NCBI GenBank assembly: GCA_944324075.1
Contig: CALUUZ010000006.1
Location: forward strand, 1-64,000
Direction: 5' to 3'
DNA from: Candidatus Mailhella excrementigallinarum
GTDB taxonomy: Bacteria; Desulfobacterota; Desulfovibrionia; Desulfovibrionales; Desulfovibrionaceae
Length of the DNA stretch: 64,000 nucleotides
Shown here: positions 49,759 through 58,940 of the stretch, piece after piece
How positions within the stretch are numbered: the stretch's first letter is position 1
Layout: every line of letters starts with the position of its first letter
Made by a program: the position numbers and the translations under genes
The notes under the pieces: model-generated
Seen by the model: only the letters and a program-made list of their open reading frames with translations
Told to the model about the DNA's origin: nothing
The model's database searches: none

Positions 49759-50694
49759 TTACAGCTTCTTTTCCTTGATGATCTGCTGGGCTCTGCGGGC
49801 CTGGGGGGCCTTGGGATACTTCTTGATGAGCTGATTCAGACGTTCCCTGGCAGCGGCCTTCTTGTCCAGATTCACAAAGCACATGCCCTGCTTGAAGTAG
49901 GCGTCCGGAGCCTTGTTGCTGTTGGGAAACTCGGAAATGACCTTCTCATAGGCGAGGGCGGCTTCAGCGTACTTCTTGAGCTGATAGCCGCTCTCTCCCT
50001 GCCAGAACCAGGCATTGGCCACCAGCGCATGCTGAGGATAAACGGAAGAAAAATCCCTGAACGCGTTCAGGGCCTGCTCATACTTGCGGGCATTGAACGC
50101 GGCAAGGCCGGAATCATACAATGCCTGAGCGGTATCCGCACTGCCGGGCTGGACGGAGGTGCCCTCCGCGCTTCCCGACGGAGCGGACGGCGCAGGACCG
50201 ACCACCTGGTTTTCCCCTGCTGCAGCACCTTCCGCCATGCCGGAAACCACGCCGCCGGTTGCGGCGGACCCGACGCCGGACTGCCCGGAAGCTCCGCCCG
50301 CATTTGCTGACGCCGAAGGAGGCGCGGGCAGATTTACGGGAGCGTCAAGCTGCAAATCCATGGCAAGCTGGCTTTCTATCAGACGCAGGGCCTGCTCGTG
50401 CCGCGTCAGGGTGGCTGCCATGTTCTGCGCGCCGCCCACGGCCTGCAGCGTATACAGCATCGTATCCATATCGCCGCGCAGAGCGGCCACTTCCTGCCGC
50501 AACGCCTGCACCTGGGACCATGTGTCGGCCTGCGCGGGCTGCACGCCCGACAGTTGGGAATTAATCTGACGGATAGCCTGCTCGTTGGCATCCACCTGCC
50601 GCTGAAGATTACCGCCGGTCATCTGGGCGCAGCCGCCAAGAGCCAGAGGAGCGATGCCGAAAAGCACCGCGAAATGTATAAGGGGATAGCGCAT
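49759..50694 (-). CDS. Cell-division coordinator CpoB / YbgF-like lipoprotein
   Basis: 311 residues, GAGG before the start. A lipoprotein signal with lipobox LGGC (Cys21 acylated). A coiled-coil at about 30-115 (RQVDANEQAIRQINSQL) precedes a Gly/Ala/Ser/Pro linker (about 118-185) and three TPR repeats (ALYDSGLAAFNARKYEQALNAF onward). This is the YbgF/CpoB layout, which links peptidoglycan synthesis to Tol-Pal constriction. No tol or pal gene is nearby in the window. Confidence 0.9.
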   Translation of the reverse strand: MRYPLIHFAVLFGIAPLALGGCAQMTGGNLQRQVDANEQAIRQINSQLSGVQPAQADTWSQVQALRQEVAALRGDMDTMLYTLQAVGGAQNMAATLTRHEQALRLIESQLAMDLQLDAPVNLPAPPSASANAGGASGQSGVGSAATGGVVSGMAEGAAAGENQVVGPAPSAPSGSAEGTSVQPGSADTAQALYDSGLAAFNARKYEQALNAFRDFSSVYPQHALVANAWFWQGESGYQLKKYAEAALAYEKVISEFPNSNKAPDAYFKQGMCFVNLDKKAAARERLNQLIKKYPKAPQARRAQQIIKEKKL

Positions 50695-50736
50695 AACGCA
50701 CCTCGCTCGCCCTGCCCGCTGCGCGGCGCAGAAGCG

Positions 50737-50955
50737 TCATTTCGCGCCGGCGGCGGATTTGCCGCGGCGCAGGCCGAACAACAGATAGGCCAGACCGCCG
50801 AGGAGCGGCACAAACACCGCCCCCAGGGTCCACCAGTATTTTTCCCGTTCACCGGGAAATTCGTGCCGCATGGCATGCCAGATGGCCCACAGGTTGGGCA
50901 GAATGGGAAGAGCCAGCAGGGCCATCTGCCCTGCGTTCAAATCGGCCAGAGTCAC
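50737..50955 (-). CDS. PLDc_N domain small membrane protein
   Basis: 72 residues from GTG 50955, which overlaps the lspA stop (GTGA) and has AAGGAGG 6 bases upstream. Two hydrophobic segments (GQMALLALPILPNLWAIWHA and WWTLGAVFVPLLGGLAYLLFG) flank HEFPGEREKYWW, the phospholipase-D N-terminal (PLDc_N, PF13396) pattern found alone in many small proteins. Function unknown. Confidence 0.88.
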   Translation of the reverse strand: MTLADLNAGQMALLALPILPNLWAIWHAMRHEFPGEREKYWWTLGAVFVPLLGGLAYLLFGLRRGKSAAGAK

Positions 50956-51515
50956 GCCCGTCCTCCTTTCGCCGCGCCGGGCCGCCTCCACATGCACAGT
51001 ATGCAGAGCGCCGCTCCGAGACAGATGCCCATATCCGCCACATTGAAGGCGGGCCAGTGCCATCCGGCGACATGCAGATCCATGAAGTCAATGACGGCCC
51101 GCAGGCGTACCCGATCGATCAGATTGCCCGCAGCTCCACCAAGAACAAGACCGAAACCGAGAAAAAGCGTTCTGCAGAAGCGGGCGGTTCGGGTCATATT
51201 AAGAATGAGCCCCGCCGCTGCAAGCGTGGCGGCGAGGAAAAGCCAGAATTGCCAGTCGATATCCGGCCGGTTGAGAATGCCGAATGCCGCGCCCCGGTTG
51301 CGTACATGCACCAGGTCGAAAAAGCCGGGGACAAGTTCAATGCCATGCTGATAGGGAATCTTCGCCGTTACGGCCAGCTTGGTTATCTGGTCGAGAACAG
51401 CGCAGGCCAGAGCAGCACCGAACACGATGCGGTAGCGCCCGTCCTTTCCGGCGCTTTTCTCCGCCGGGCGGGAGCTGTCATGGCATCCCGCCGTTTTTTC
51501 TTTCACCGCATCCAT
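50952..51515 (-). CDS. lspA: Lipoprotein signal peptidase LspA
   Basis: 187 residues. Four membrane segments, with the aspartyl protease dyad in GAAGNLIDRVRLRAVIDFMD and FNVADMGICLG; NRGAAFG is the conserved N-terminal block. It removes signal peptides from diacylated prolipoproteins in the inner membrane. The N-terminal 25 residues are unusually long and polar. It starts 2 bases after the ileS stop. Confidence 0.96.
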   Translation of the reverse strand: MDAVKEKTAGCHDSSRPAEKSAGKDGRYRIVFGAALACAVLDQITKLAVTAKIPYQHGIELVPGFFDLVHVRNRGAAFGILNRPDIDWQFWLFLAATLAAAGLILNMTRTARFCRTLFLGFGLVLGGAAGNLIDRVRLRAVIDFMDLHVAGWHWPAFNVADMGICLGAALCILCMWRRPGAAKGGRA

Positions 51516-51517
51516 GC

Positions 51518-54355
51518 TCAGGAACGACCTTCAAGTTCGCGCATGACCTGCGTGCAGCGCGGGCAGAGCGTGGGGTGAGCGGGATCCGTGCCGAGTTCTT
51601 CAGAGTATATCCAGCAGCGTTCGCACTTTTCTCCCCCGGCCTTGCGCACTTCCACGGCAAGTCCTTCAAGCTCTCCGTACACGGCGTCCACCGGCGCCTT
51701 GGCAAACGGCAGAATGTCCAGAGCGGACACGATGCACACGGCGCGCATATCAGCCCCGCTGGAGGCCAGCGCCTTGTCCACTCTTTCGTCCACGAACAGA
51801 TTGACGTGGGTATCCAGAGAATGCCCGAGCGTGCCTGCCTTGCGCAGCGGCTCAATGGCTCTGGTCACTTCCGCCCGCACGGCCATGACCTGCGCCCAGT
51901 CGGCGCGCTGCGCGTCGCTCAGGGCGTATGCCGCCGTGTCGCGGGCGGGCATGGCCAGCACCGTGGGCACGGGCGCCCCATCCCCGCCTGAGGGTTTCAG
52001 CGCGTCGGGCAGATAACGGTACGCCTCTTCCGCAGTAAAGCTGAGTACAGGCGCCATATCCCGCAGCAGAAGCAGCAGGATTTCATACAGCGCCGTCTGG
52101 GCGGAACGCCGCTCCCGGCTGTCCGGCAGCGAGGAGTAAAGGCGATCCTTGAGTACATCGAGATAGAAGGAGGAAAGATCCGTGGCGCACAGGCCGTGCA
52201 GCGTATGGAAAACCTTGTGGAACTCGTAGTTCAGATAGGCTTCCTCCACTCTGGCGTGGGCAGTCAGAGCAAGATCCATGGCATACCGATCCAGCGGCAG
52301 CATGTCGGCGGGCTTCACCATCAGATCCGGCGTCAGATCGGAAATATTGCCGAGCAGATAGCGGCAGGTGTTGCGAATGCGGCGGTAGGCGTCCACCAGA
52401 CGGCTCATGATTTCCTCAGAATACCGGATATCTTCCCGGTAATCCACCGAAGAAACCCACAGGCGCAATAGTTCCGCGCCGTACTTGTCGATCACTTCCT
52501 GCGGGGCCACCACGTTGCCGAGCGACTTGGACTGCTTGCGGCCCTCTCCGTCCACCACATAACCATGGGTGAGAACTGTCCTGTACGGGGCCTGACCGCG
52601 CGTGCCCTCGCCCACCAGCAGCGAACTGTGGAACCAGCCGCGATGCTGATCCGAGCCTTCCAGATACAGATCCGCCGGGAACGCCCCTTCGGGACGCTGG
52701 AGCATGACGGCGGCAAAGCTGGTGCCGGAGTCGAACCAGACATCCAGAATATCGCTTTCCTTTTTCCAGTGCCGGCCCCCGCAATGCGGGCATGCGAGAT
52801 CCGCCGGAGCAATATCGGCCACATCGGTTTCATACCAATAGTCGCAGCCGGTGGGATGCCGGGCGAACCGGGCCGCGATCTCGCGCATCCAGGCGGGGTC
52901 GTTCCATGCCTCGCCGCAATCCTCACAGATCAGCGCCAGGATCGGCACCCCCCACAGGCGCTGGCGCGAGATGCACCAGTCCGGGCGGGATTCAATCATA
53001 TTGTAGATGCGCTCCTCACCCCAGGCGGGCACCCACTTCACGTCGTTGCGAATGGCGGAAAGCGCGCGCTTGCGCAGATCGTTGGCATCCATGCTGATGA
53101 ACCACTGCGTCGTGGCCCGGAAAATCACCGGGCTTTTGCAGCGCCAGCAATGCGGATAAGAATGGGTGATCTTGCGCTCGGCCAGCAGATTGCCGGTTTC
53201 CTTCAGTTTTTCAATCACTGCCGGATTGGCTTCAAACACGTTAAGCCCGGCAAAATACTGCACGGCAGGGAGAAAACGCCCTTCGTCGTCCAGAGGCGAA
53301 TAGGCCTCCAGACCATATTTCAAGCCAACTTCATAGTCCTCGCGGCCATGTCCCGGCGCGGTATGCACACAGCCCGTGCCGGCTTCCAAGGTGACATGAT
53401 CGCCGAGAATGACGAGAGAGGAACGGTCATAGAAAGGATGGCGCGCTTCAAGACGCTCCAGGGCCGCGCCCGCGCACTCGCCTACAACCGTGTACTCGCT
53501 CCAGCCGAATGTTGCGGCGCACTGTTCCAGAAGGTCGCGGGCCAGTACATACTGCTTGCCGCCCTGCTCCACCAGTGCATAGACAAACTCGGGATGCACG
53601 GCCACGGCCAGGTTGTCCGGCAGAGTCCAGGGTGTGGTGGTCCAGATCACGACAAAGGCGCGGGAAGGGTCCGCCGCGACAAAGGCCTTCTTCAATCCCT
53701 CGTCCGGCAGAGGGAAGCGGACGAACACGGAAGGAGAGGCATGATCGGCGTATTCCACCTCGGCTTCGGCCAGGGCCGTCCTGCAGTGGCAGCACCAGTA
53801 GATGGGCTTCTTGCTGCGCACGACCTCGCCCTTCTCCACAAAGGTGGCCAGTTCGGCAGCGGTGACGGCCTCATAGGAAGGCTTCATGGACATATACGGA
53901 TCGGCCCAGTTGCCCAGAACGCCCAGGCGCTTGAATTCCCTGCGCTGGATGTCGAGAAATTTCTCCGCGTACTGGCGGCAGCGTTTGCGGATCGCATGAG
54001 CGGGCAGATCCTTTTTCCTGTCGCCCAGTTCCACTTCCACATTATGTTCGATGGGCAGCCCGTGACAGTCCCAGCCGGGCACATAGGGCGTGGTCCAGCC
54101 CAGCAGATTGCGCGACTTGACCACAATATCCTTGAGAATCTTGTTCAGCGCCGTGCCCAGATGAATATGACCGTTGGCATAGGGCGGGCCGTCATGCAGC
54201 ACATACCGCCCCCTTTCGCCCGAAGCTTCCTGCATGAGACGATAGGCGTCCGCCTCTTCCCAGAACTTCAGCGTCTCCGGTTCCTTCTGGACAAGGTTCG
54301 CCTTCATCGGAAACCTGGTATCCGGCAGATTGAGGGTCGATTTATATTCAGCCAT
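51518..54355 (-). CDS. ileS: Isoleucyl-tRNA synthetase
   Basis: 945 residues from ATG 54355 (GGAGG 8 bases upstream); GTG 54361 is a less likely start. Class I signatures: [10 protein letters not shown] (HIGH box, near 60) and [10 protein letters not shown] (KMSKS box, near 610). The editing domain (about 190-400) contains [11 protein letters not shown]. The C-terminal zinc site is [12 protein letters not shown]...LCPRC. It charges tRNA-Ile. It is followed by lspA, the order common in many bacteria. TTGACA at 54476-54481 on the minus strand may be its -35 box. Confidence 0.97.
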   Translation of the reverse strand: MAEYKSTLNLPDTRFPMKANLVQKEPETLKFWEEADAYRLMQEASGERGRYVLHDGPPYANGHIHLGTALNKILKDIVVKSRNLLGWTTPYVPGWDCHGLPIEHNVEVELGDRKKDLPAHAIRKRCRQYAEKFLDIQRREFKRLGVLGNWADPYMSMKPSYEAVTAAELATFVEKGEVVRSKKPIYWCCHCRTALAEAEVEYADHASPSVFVRFPLPDEGLKKAFVAADPSRAFVVIWTTTPWTLPDNLAVAVHPEFVYALVEQGGKQYVLARDLLEQCAATFGWSEYTVVGECAGAALERLEARHPFYDRSSLVILGDHVTLEAGTGCVHTAPGHGREDYEVGLKYGLEAYSPLDDEGRFLPAVQYFAGLNVFEANPAVIEKLKETGNLLAERKITHSYPHCWRCKSPVIFRATTQWFISMDANDLRKRALSAIRNDVKWVPAWGEERIYNMIESRPDWCISRQRLWGVPILALICEDCGEAWNDPAWMREIAARFARHPTGCDYWYETDVADIAPADLACPHCGGRHWKKESDILDVWFDSGTSFAAVMLQRPEGAFPADLYLEGSDQHRGWFHSSLLVGEGTRGQAPYRTVLTHGYVVDGEGRKQSKSLGNVVAPQEVIDKYGAELLRLWVSSVDYREDIRYSEEIMSRLVDAYRRIRNTCRYLLGNISDLTPDLMVKPADMLPLDRYAMDLALTAHARVEEAYLNYEFHKVFHTLHGLCATDLSSFYLDVLKDRLYSSLPDSRERRSAQTALYEILLLLLRDMAPVLSFTAEEAYRYLPDALKPSGGDGAPVPTVLAMPARDTAAYALSDAQRADWAQVMAVRAEVTRAIEPLRKAGTLGHSLDTHVNLFVDERVDKALASSGADMRAVCIVSALDILPFAKAPVDAVYGELEGLAVEVRKAGGEKCERCWIYSEELGTDPAHPTLCPRCTQVMRELEGRS

Positions 54356-54521
54356 GGGCACATCCTCCGGGCATGATGTATCGGGTTCGGCGGCTTCTTC
54401 CGGCTCTTTGCGGGGAGAACGCGCGACATGCGCCGTATCCGTCGAGTTGAGTACTTTGTGGCATGAACAGGGCTTATGTCAAGGTTGGGGACGTCAGGAA
54501 AGCCAGAACCGCCCCGGATAC

Positions 54522-54554
54522 GGAAAAGAGCCGCCGGGGAGAGACGGCGGCTCC
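54522..54554 (-). terminator. Terminator of the arylsulfotransferase gene
   Basis: On the minus strand GAGCCGCC/GGCGGCTC with TTTTCC following. A second hairpin, GTGAAGCTCC/GGAGCTTCAC, lies just before it at about 54560-54594. Confidence 0.78.
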
Positions 54555-54637
54555 GGAGTGTGAAGCTCCGGGAGTTTCAGCGGAGCTTCACAACGATGAA
54601 GAAAAAGGCATTCGCAATGCCGGGCATCCGGTTTCGA

Positions 54638-56005
54638 TCAGAATTTCGGCCGGCTTTCCAGCAGAGGACGGAAATCGGGGCATCCGGGATTCAGGCGTCC
54701 CTTGGGGGACATGTCCCTGCCCTTGAAGCCGGGAAAGTCCTTTGCGTAACGGTATGCCCGGTGCACCCAGATACTGTTGGTATCATCCTCAATAAAGCAG
54801 ATCGGCCCCTTTGCGCTGACAGGATTGACAAAATCCCACACCACTTCCTTTTCCGGCGTCACTTCGAACAAATGGCCGTGCAGAGTGGAGCAGACAAGAT
54901 AGTTTCCGTTTGCGAGCTTCTGGGCGCTTCCCTGAAACGGCGTATAAAAGCTGTTCGGCGTACGAACCTGACGGGTATGGAACTGCCATACAATCCTGTT
55001 GGTTCTGGGATCAATTTCCACAACTCGTGAACGCGCGCCCTGCGGTCTGAAACTGCCGTTGTCGAAAACCGAGATGTTGCCGTTGGGCAGAAAGGAAGGA
55101 TTGTGCTGGCCGAACAGTATCTGATCGCCGTCATCGCCGCGTCCGCCGGGAGCGCGGCCCTGTCCGTACGCGGCAGGATTGCCGAAGCGCCAGGTCATTT
55201 TTCCCGTTTTCCTGTCGATAAGATAGATTTCGCTGAACTTGTTCGAGCTGAGAAGAATCTGATCCGTCTCGGGATTGTATTCCAGCGCGTTAAAATGCGT
55301 CCAGTCGGGTCCCGCGCCATAAGGGCCTTCCACATGGTACGGCGCAAGATAATTGATATCCCACTGATCCGGCCCCGTGCCGACATGATCCCACACATGC
55401 CACTCCCACACAATCTTGCCGGAAGGATCAAATTCAAATATGGCGTCGGGCCAGAAGCCTTCCACCGGCTTTTCAACAGGCCAGTTCGGATCGTTGATGC
55501 TCATTTTTCCCAGAGTTTCAGGATTGCGCCCCTTGGCGATGGCTTCCTCCCTGGTCTTGTATTCCCAGGCGATCACCATGGTATTGCCGTTGGGCAGACG
55601 CTGCATGCCGTGATGAAACACGCCCTTCCTGCTGTTGACCTTCAGCTCCCATACCTTGTTGCCTTCCCAGTCGAATTCTTCCAGCAGTCCGGCAAATCCC
55701 CCGAAGGGAACGGCGATTTCCTCGCGGGGAAGCGTGGAGCCGCGCAGCAGATGCCCATTGGGCAGCATGATCGCGCTGGAGCCGTTACGATATTCGCTTT
55801 CCCACACATTAATGATATTGGCGTCGTTATCTATGAGGAAAGTCTTGGTGCTGCCGAGCGGAGCAAGTACCGTGTATCCGTCGAACGACTTTTCCTCCGT
55901 ATGCTTGAGCAGCCCCGTGGGGCCGCGCCACGCTTCGTAGGCATGCGCGGAAACAGGCAGAGCCAGCGCCGCAAACAGCATGAGGGCAGTTCTCCATTTC
56001 AGCAT
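54638..56005 (-). CDS. Aryl-sulfate sulfotransferase (ASST) family protein, periplasmic
   Basis: 455 residues. A Sec signal peptide (MLKWRTALMLFAALALPVSAHA) precedes a six-bladed propeller with repeated LPNGN/W[EQ] motifs (RLPNGNTMVIAWEY, FLPNGNISVFDNGS, LANGNYLVCST). Histidines at GVFHHGMQRLPNG, DWTHFNALEYNP, FGQHNPSFLPNG and STLHGHLFEV are candidates for the catalytic sulfuryl-transfer set. ASST moves sulfate between phenolic esters without PAPS. No dsbL/dsbI partners are adjacent, unlike enterobacterial assT operons. The upstream small HhH gene shares its sigma-54 promoter. Confidence 0.88.
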   Translation of the reverse strand: MLKWRTALMLFAALALPVSAHAYEAWRGPTGLLKHTEEKSFDGYTVLAPLGSTKTFLIDNDANIINVWESEYRNGSSAIMLPNGHLLRGSTLPREEIAVPFGGFAGLLEEFDWEGNKVWELKVNSRKGVFHHGMQRLPNGNTMVIAWEYKTREEAIAKGRNPETLGKMSINDPNWPVEKPVEGFWPDAIFEFDPSGKIVWEWHVWDHVGTGPDQWDINYLAPYHVEGPYGAGPDWTHFNALEYNPETDQILLSSNKFSEIYLIDRKTGKMTWRFGNPAAYGQGRAPGGRGDDGDQILFGQHNPSFLPNGNISVFDNGSFRPQGARSRVVEIDPRTNRIVWQFHTRQVRTPNSFYTPFQGSAQKLANGNYLVCSTLHGHLFEVTPEKEVVWDFVNPVSAKGPICFIEDDTNSIWVHRAYRYAKDFPGFKGRDMSPKGRLNPGCPDFRPLLESRPKF

Positions 56006-56047
56006 GACATTCTCCTTTCTTTCAATGAATGTGCGCCGGACGCGCGC

Positions 56048-56362
56048 TCAATATGTGGGCATGGAAACATAGGCGTCCGCCTCATACACCAGATCGCCGT
56101 CCTTCTCCTCCAGCATGAGAATATCCAGCAGCGCGGGGTTCAAATCCGGCACGCGCAGCAGATCCTTCTCCGTGCGGAACGGGCCGTTCTCCTCACGGTA
56201 TTTCACAATCCGTTCGGCCAGCTCCCGCGAGATTATCCCGTCTTCAATCTCCATCAGTTCCCTTACCCCGGCCTTGTTCATGCTCACCTCGTCCGCACCT
56301 GCCGGACAGGGACCGGCAAGAACCGGCAGCAGCGCCAGCGCGGGCAACAGATATTTCCGCAT
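56048..56362 (-). CDS. Secreted helix-hairpin-helix (ComEA-like) protein
   Basis: 104 residues, GGAGG 7 bases before the start. Signal peptide (MRKYLLPALALLPVLAGPCPAGA), then one ComEA-type helix-hairpin-helix pair (MNKAGVRELMEIEDGIISRELAERIVKYREENGPF and LLRVPDLNPALLDIL). Such domains bind DNA or act as scaffolds. It begins about 20 bases after the predicted sigma-54 transcript start and is followed after 42 bases by the arylsulfotransferase gene. Confidence 0.87.
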   Translation of the reverse strand: MRKYLLPALALLPVLAGPCPAGADEVSMNKAGVRELMEIEDGIISRELAERIVKYREENGPFRTEKDLLRVPDLNPALLDILMLEEKDGDLVYEADAYVSMPTY

Positions 56363-56392
56363 GGTGGAACCTCCTCTGTTTTTCCCTCCTCA

Positions 56393-56408
56393 AGCAACAA
56401 CCGTGCCG
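56393..56408 (-). promoter_or_regulatory. Sigma-54 (-24/-12) promoter of the HhH-arylsulfotransferase operon
   Basis: Minus strand CGGCACGGTTGTTGCT matches YGGCACG-N4-TTGCW with 10 bases between GG and GC. Upstream, CATGAT repeats (56423-56428, 56431-56436) and the dyad GTGAGGcagaCCTCAC (56505-56520) are candidate activator sites. The adjacent NtrC-type regulator is the obvious activator. Confidence 0.85.
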
Positions 56409-56621
56409 GGCTATATTATTTTCATGATTACATGATGTTATGGCCGGCGGCCTCCGGACTGTCCCCACTCTTTACCCAAAACGGCCCGTACGGGGCTTTC
56501 ATTTGTGAGGCAGACCTCACACGTTGCGGACTCTGTTGTAAGGCCGGCTTCACATCTTGACAGGGCGTGTTCCGCGTACAACATGATTCTCATATCCAGC
56601 CTGTTTTCCCGGGGGCATGCC

Positions 56622-58574
56622 ATGACGTCTCACATGATGTTTCGTCTTCCCTTTCTCGTGTTTCTTCTCTGCACACTCATCCTGTCTTTCCGTCTTCCGG
56701 CACGGGCGGAAGACCCGGCCCTGCGCGTCGGGGTCATGCGGGCGCGCCCGCCGCTGGCCTTCCGCTACCCGGATGATCCGCAGCGGCGTTTAAGCGGGCT
56801 GGCCGTTGATCTTGCCGAAATGCTGAATCGGGCCATGAACAGAGACAGCGTCTTTACGGAAGGCAGCCGTGATGAGCTGCTGAGTCTGCTGGCGGAAGGA
56901 AAACTCGACTATATCTGCGGGCTGACCCAGCCTCTCGTGCCCGATGGAGCGCAGGTACAGACTCTGACCACCAGCTTCGCCACCAACCGCAGAATTCTTG
57001 TGGGAAATTCCGATGTCTACATCAATTCAGAACAGGACTATAAGGGCCGCACCATCGCCCTGCTGGACGATTCTGAAAAATATCAACCTGTTGCGGAGTC
57101 CTATGGCGCAAAAACCATCAAGGTGCACTCCTATCAGGAAGGCTTCGCCCTGCTCACCTCGGGCAAGGCCGACGCCTTTGTCGTCCCCTCCGGAGAAATA
57201 GCTTCCTATCTGGTCATGATGGAGCAGGTTTCCGGTATCCGGCTCATGGGCATGTCGCTTGAACGTTATCCGACGCTGATCGTCCTTGCCCCGGAGCAAA
57301 ACGAACTAAAAACGCGGCTCTCCGGCGAACTCGTGCGGCTGGAGGAAGCCGGAGAGCTGGAGCGGCTGCGCGAGAAATGGTTCGGGCGGCCGCTGATCCA
57401 TCGGCCAGGTCTGTGGGATGAATATCGAAACGCCATACTCACCGGCCTCGGCGGGCTGCTTCTGCTGCTGTTTTCGGGCCTGGCATGGACCATTCTCCTG
57501 CGCCGGCGCATCCGCGCGGTCACGCGCTCCCTTTCCCGCTCCGAACGGCGTTTTCAGGCCCTGCTGGAAGCGTCGCCCGATGCCATCCTGAGTGTGGACG
57601 CCGGAGGAAATCTGCGTTTCGCCAACCGCAGCGCGGCGGAAAATCTTCTGGAATGTGAAGGACGCTCTCTTCCCGCTCTGGAATGCGGAGGAGACAGCCT
57701 GCGCGGTCTGCTTCACGACGCGCGGCAAAAGGGATGCACCAGAGCGACCTTTTCCCCCGGAGATGACAAGACTTTTGAAGTCATCGCCTTTTCCGCTCCG
57801 GACGGGAACAGTGACGAGCTTCTCTCATGCTGCATCGCCCGGGATGTTACGGAACGCAGGCTCATGGAACAGGAGCTGATCCAGGCCGAACGGCTGGCCG
57901 TTATAGGAAAACTGGCGGCCGGCGTGGCGCACGAGATCAACAATCCTCTCGGCATCGTGCGCACCAATGCGGACATTATGCGGAAACTGAGCAGCGACCC
58001 CGTTGTTCTTGAACGGCTGGATGTGCTGCGGCGCAATGTGGACAGGGCCGCGGACATTACCGGAAAACTCCTGCGTCTGGCGGTTCCGCGGGAAATGGAG
58101 ACGCATCCGCTGGATCTGGCGGAACTGGCCCGGGAAAGCCTGAACTTTCTCAGGCCGCGCCTCAAGAATGTGGAACTGGATACGGCGGGCCTTGCGCACC
58201 CCCTGCCGATTCTCGGCGACAAATCCCAGTTGGAGCAAATCATCATCAACCTGCTGCTCAACGGGCTGGAAAGCATGAAATTCAGGGGCAGGCTGAGTCT
58301 TGAGGGAATGACGGACACCGATGCGGAAGGACACCCCACGGCCGTCCTGCGCGTGCGCGACAGCGGGCCGGGCATTGCTCCCGAGGCGCGGGAACGGGTA
58401 TTCGACCTCTTCTATACCACGCGCAGCAGCGAAGGTTTCGGCATAGGGCTGTTCGTTTCCCGCCGCATTGCCGAACGGCATGGAGGCACCCTCCGGGCCG
58501 AATCCCACCCGGAAGGCGGCGCGGTCATGGTTCTCACGCTGCCCGCCGCCCCGGCCCCGGAAAGGGCAGACTGA
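56622..58574 (+). CDS. Sensor histidine kinase with periplasmic solute-binding-type sensor domain
   Basis: 650 residues from ATG 56622; an in-frame start at 56583 is possible. Signal/transmembrane segment near 5-25, then an extracytoplasmic SBP_bac_3-like domain (about 35-260: LRVGVMRARPPLAFRYPDDP; GRTIALLDDSEKYQPVAESYGA). TM helix about 270-292, PAS domain about 310-420, HisKA box VAHEINNPLG with the phospho-accepting His near 436, HATPase with QIIINLLLNGLESM and DSGPGIAPEARERVFDLFYTT. It senses a small molecule in the periplasm, probably signalling to the NtrC-type regulator encoded convergently. Confidence 0.93.
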   Translation: MTSHMMFRLPFLVFLLCTLILSFRLPARAEDPALRVGVMRARPPLAFRYPDDPQRRLSGLAVDLAEMLNRAMNRDSVFTEGSRDELLSLLAEGKLDYICGLTQPLVPDGAQVQTLTTSFATNRRILVGNSDVYINSEQDYKGRTIALLDDSEKYQPVAESYGAKTIKVHSYQEGFALLTSGKADAFVVPSGEIASYLVMMEQVSGIRLMGMSLERYPTLIVLAPEQNELKTRLSGELVRLEEAGELERLREKWFGRPLIHRPGLWDEYRNAILTGLGGLLLLLFSGLAWTILLRRRIRAVTRSLSRSERRFQALLEASPDAILSVDAGGNLRFANRSAAENLLECEGRSLPALECGGDSLRGLLHDARQKGCTRATFSPGDDKTFEVIAFSAPDGNSDELLSCCIARDVTERRLMEQELIQAERLAVIGKLAAGVAHEINNPLGIVRTNADIMRKLSSDPVVLERLDVLRRNVDRAADITGKLLRLAVPREMETHPLDLAELARESLNFLRPRLKNVELDTAGLAHPLPILGDKSQLEQIIINLLLNGLESMKFRGRLSLEGMTDTDAEGHPTAVLRVRDSGPGIAPEARERVFDLFYTTRSSEGFGIGLFVSRRIAERHGGTLRAESHPEGGAVMVLTLPAAPAPERAD

Positions 58575-58589
58575 TCCTGTCTTCCCGCG

Positions 58590-58690
58590 CGGGAAGTCGC
58601 TCCAGCCGCAAGTTTCGCGCCTCCGCCGAAGCCATGCGCCGCAGGCAAACTGCGGCGACATCGGACAGGAAGGACGCAGCGGCGCCCCTG
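58590..58690 (-). repeat. Family A fragment
   Basis: Contains TCGCGCCTCCGCCGAAG and GCGCCGCAGGCAAACTGCGG, degenerate versions of the family A core, between the kinase stop and the next copy. Confidence 0.45.
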
Positions 58691-58756
58691 GTCGTTGGCG
58701 CGAAGCGCGCTGCGCTCCGCCTGATTTCGGGAGCAGTTTCAGGGCGAACTTACTCT

Positions 58757-58940
58757 GGAGCATTTTGCCGTTGAAGGTATCTGCCGGCTAGGACTCTATG
58801 TTCCGGCCCGCAGGTTTCACGCCTCCGCCGGAGCTGTCCGCCGCAAGTGAATTGCGGCTGCTCCGGCGTCGCGGCTGAGTCTCGCTTCGCTCGGCAGCCG
58901 GAACATTTGGGGGAGCATGTTCAAAACGAACATGCTCTAA
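58757..58940 (-). repeat. Family A intergenic repeat, copy 7 (overlaps the 3' end of the NtrC-type gene)
   Basis: GGAGCATTTTGCCGTTGAAG, GGCCCGCAGGTTTCACGCCT, CCGCCGCAAGTGAATTGCGG, CTGAGTCTCGCTTCGCTCGG and the end hairpin GAGCATGTTC/GAACATGCTC (58912-58937). Confidence 0.8.
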
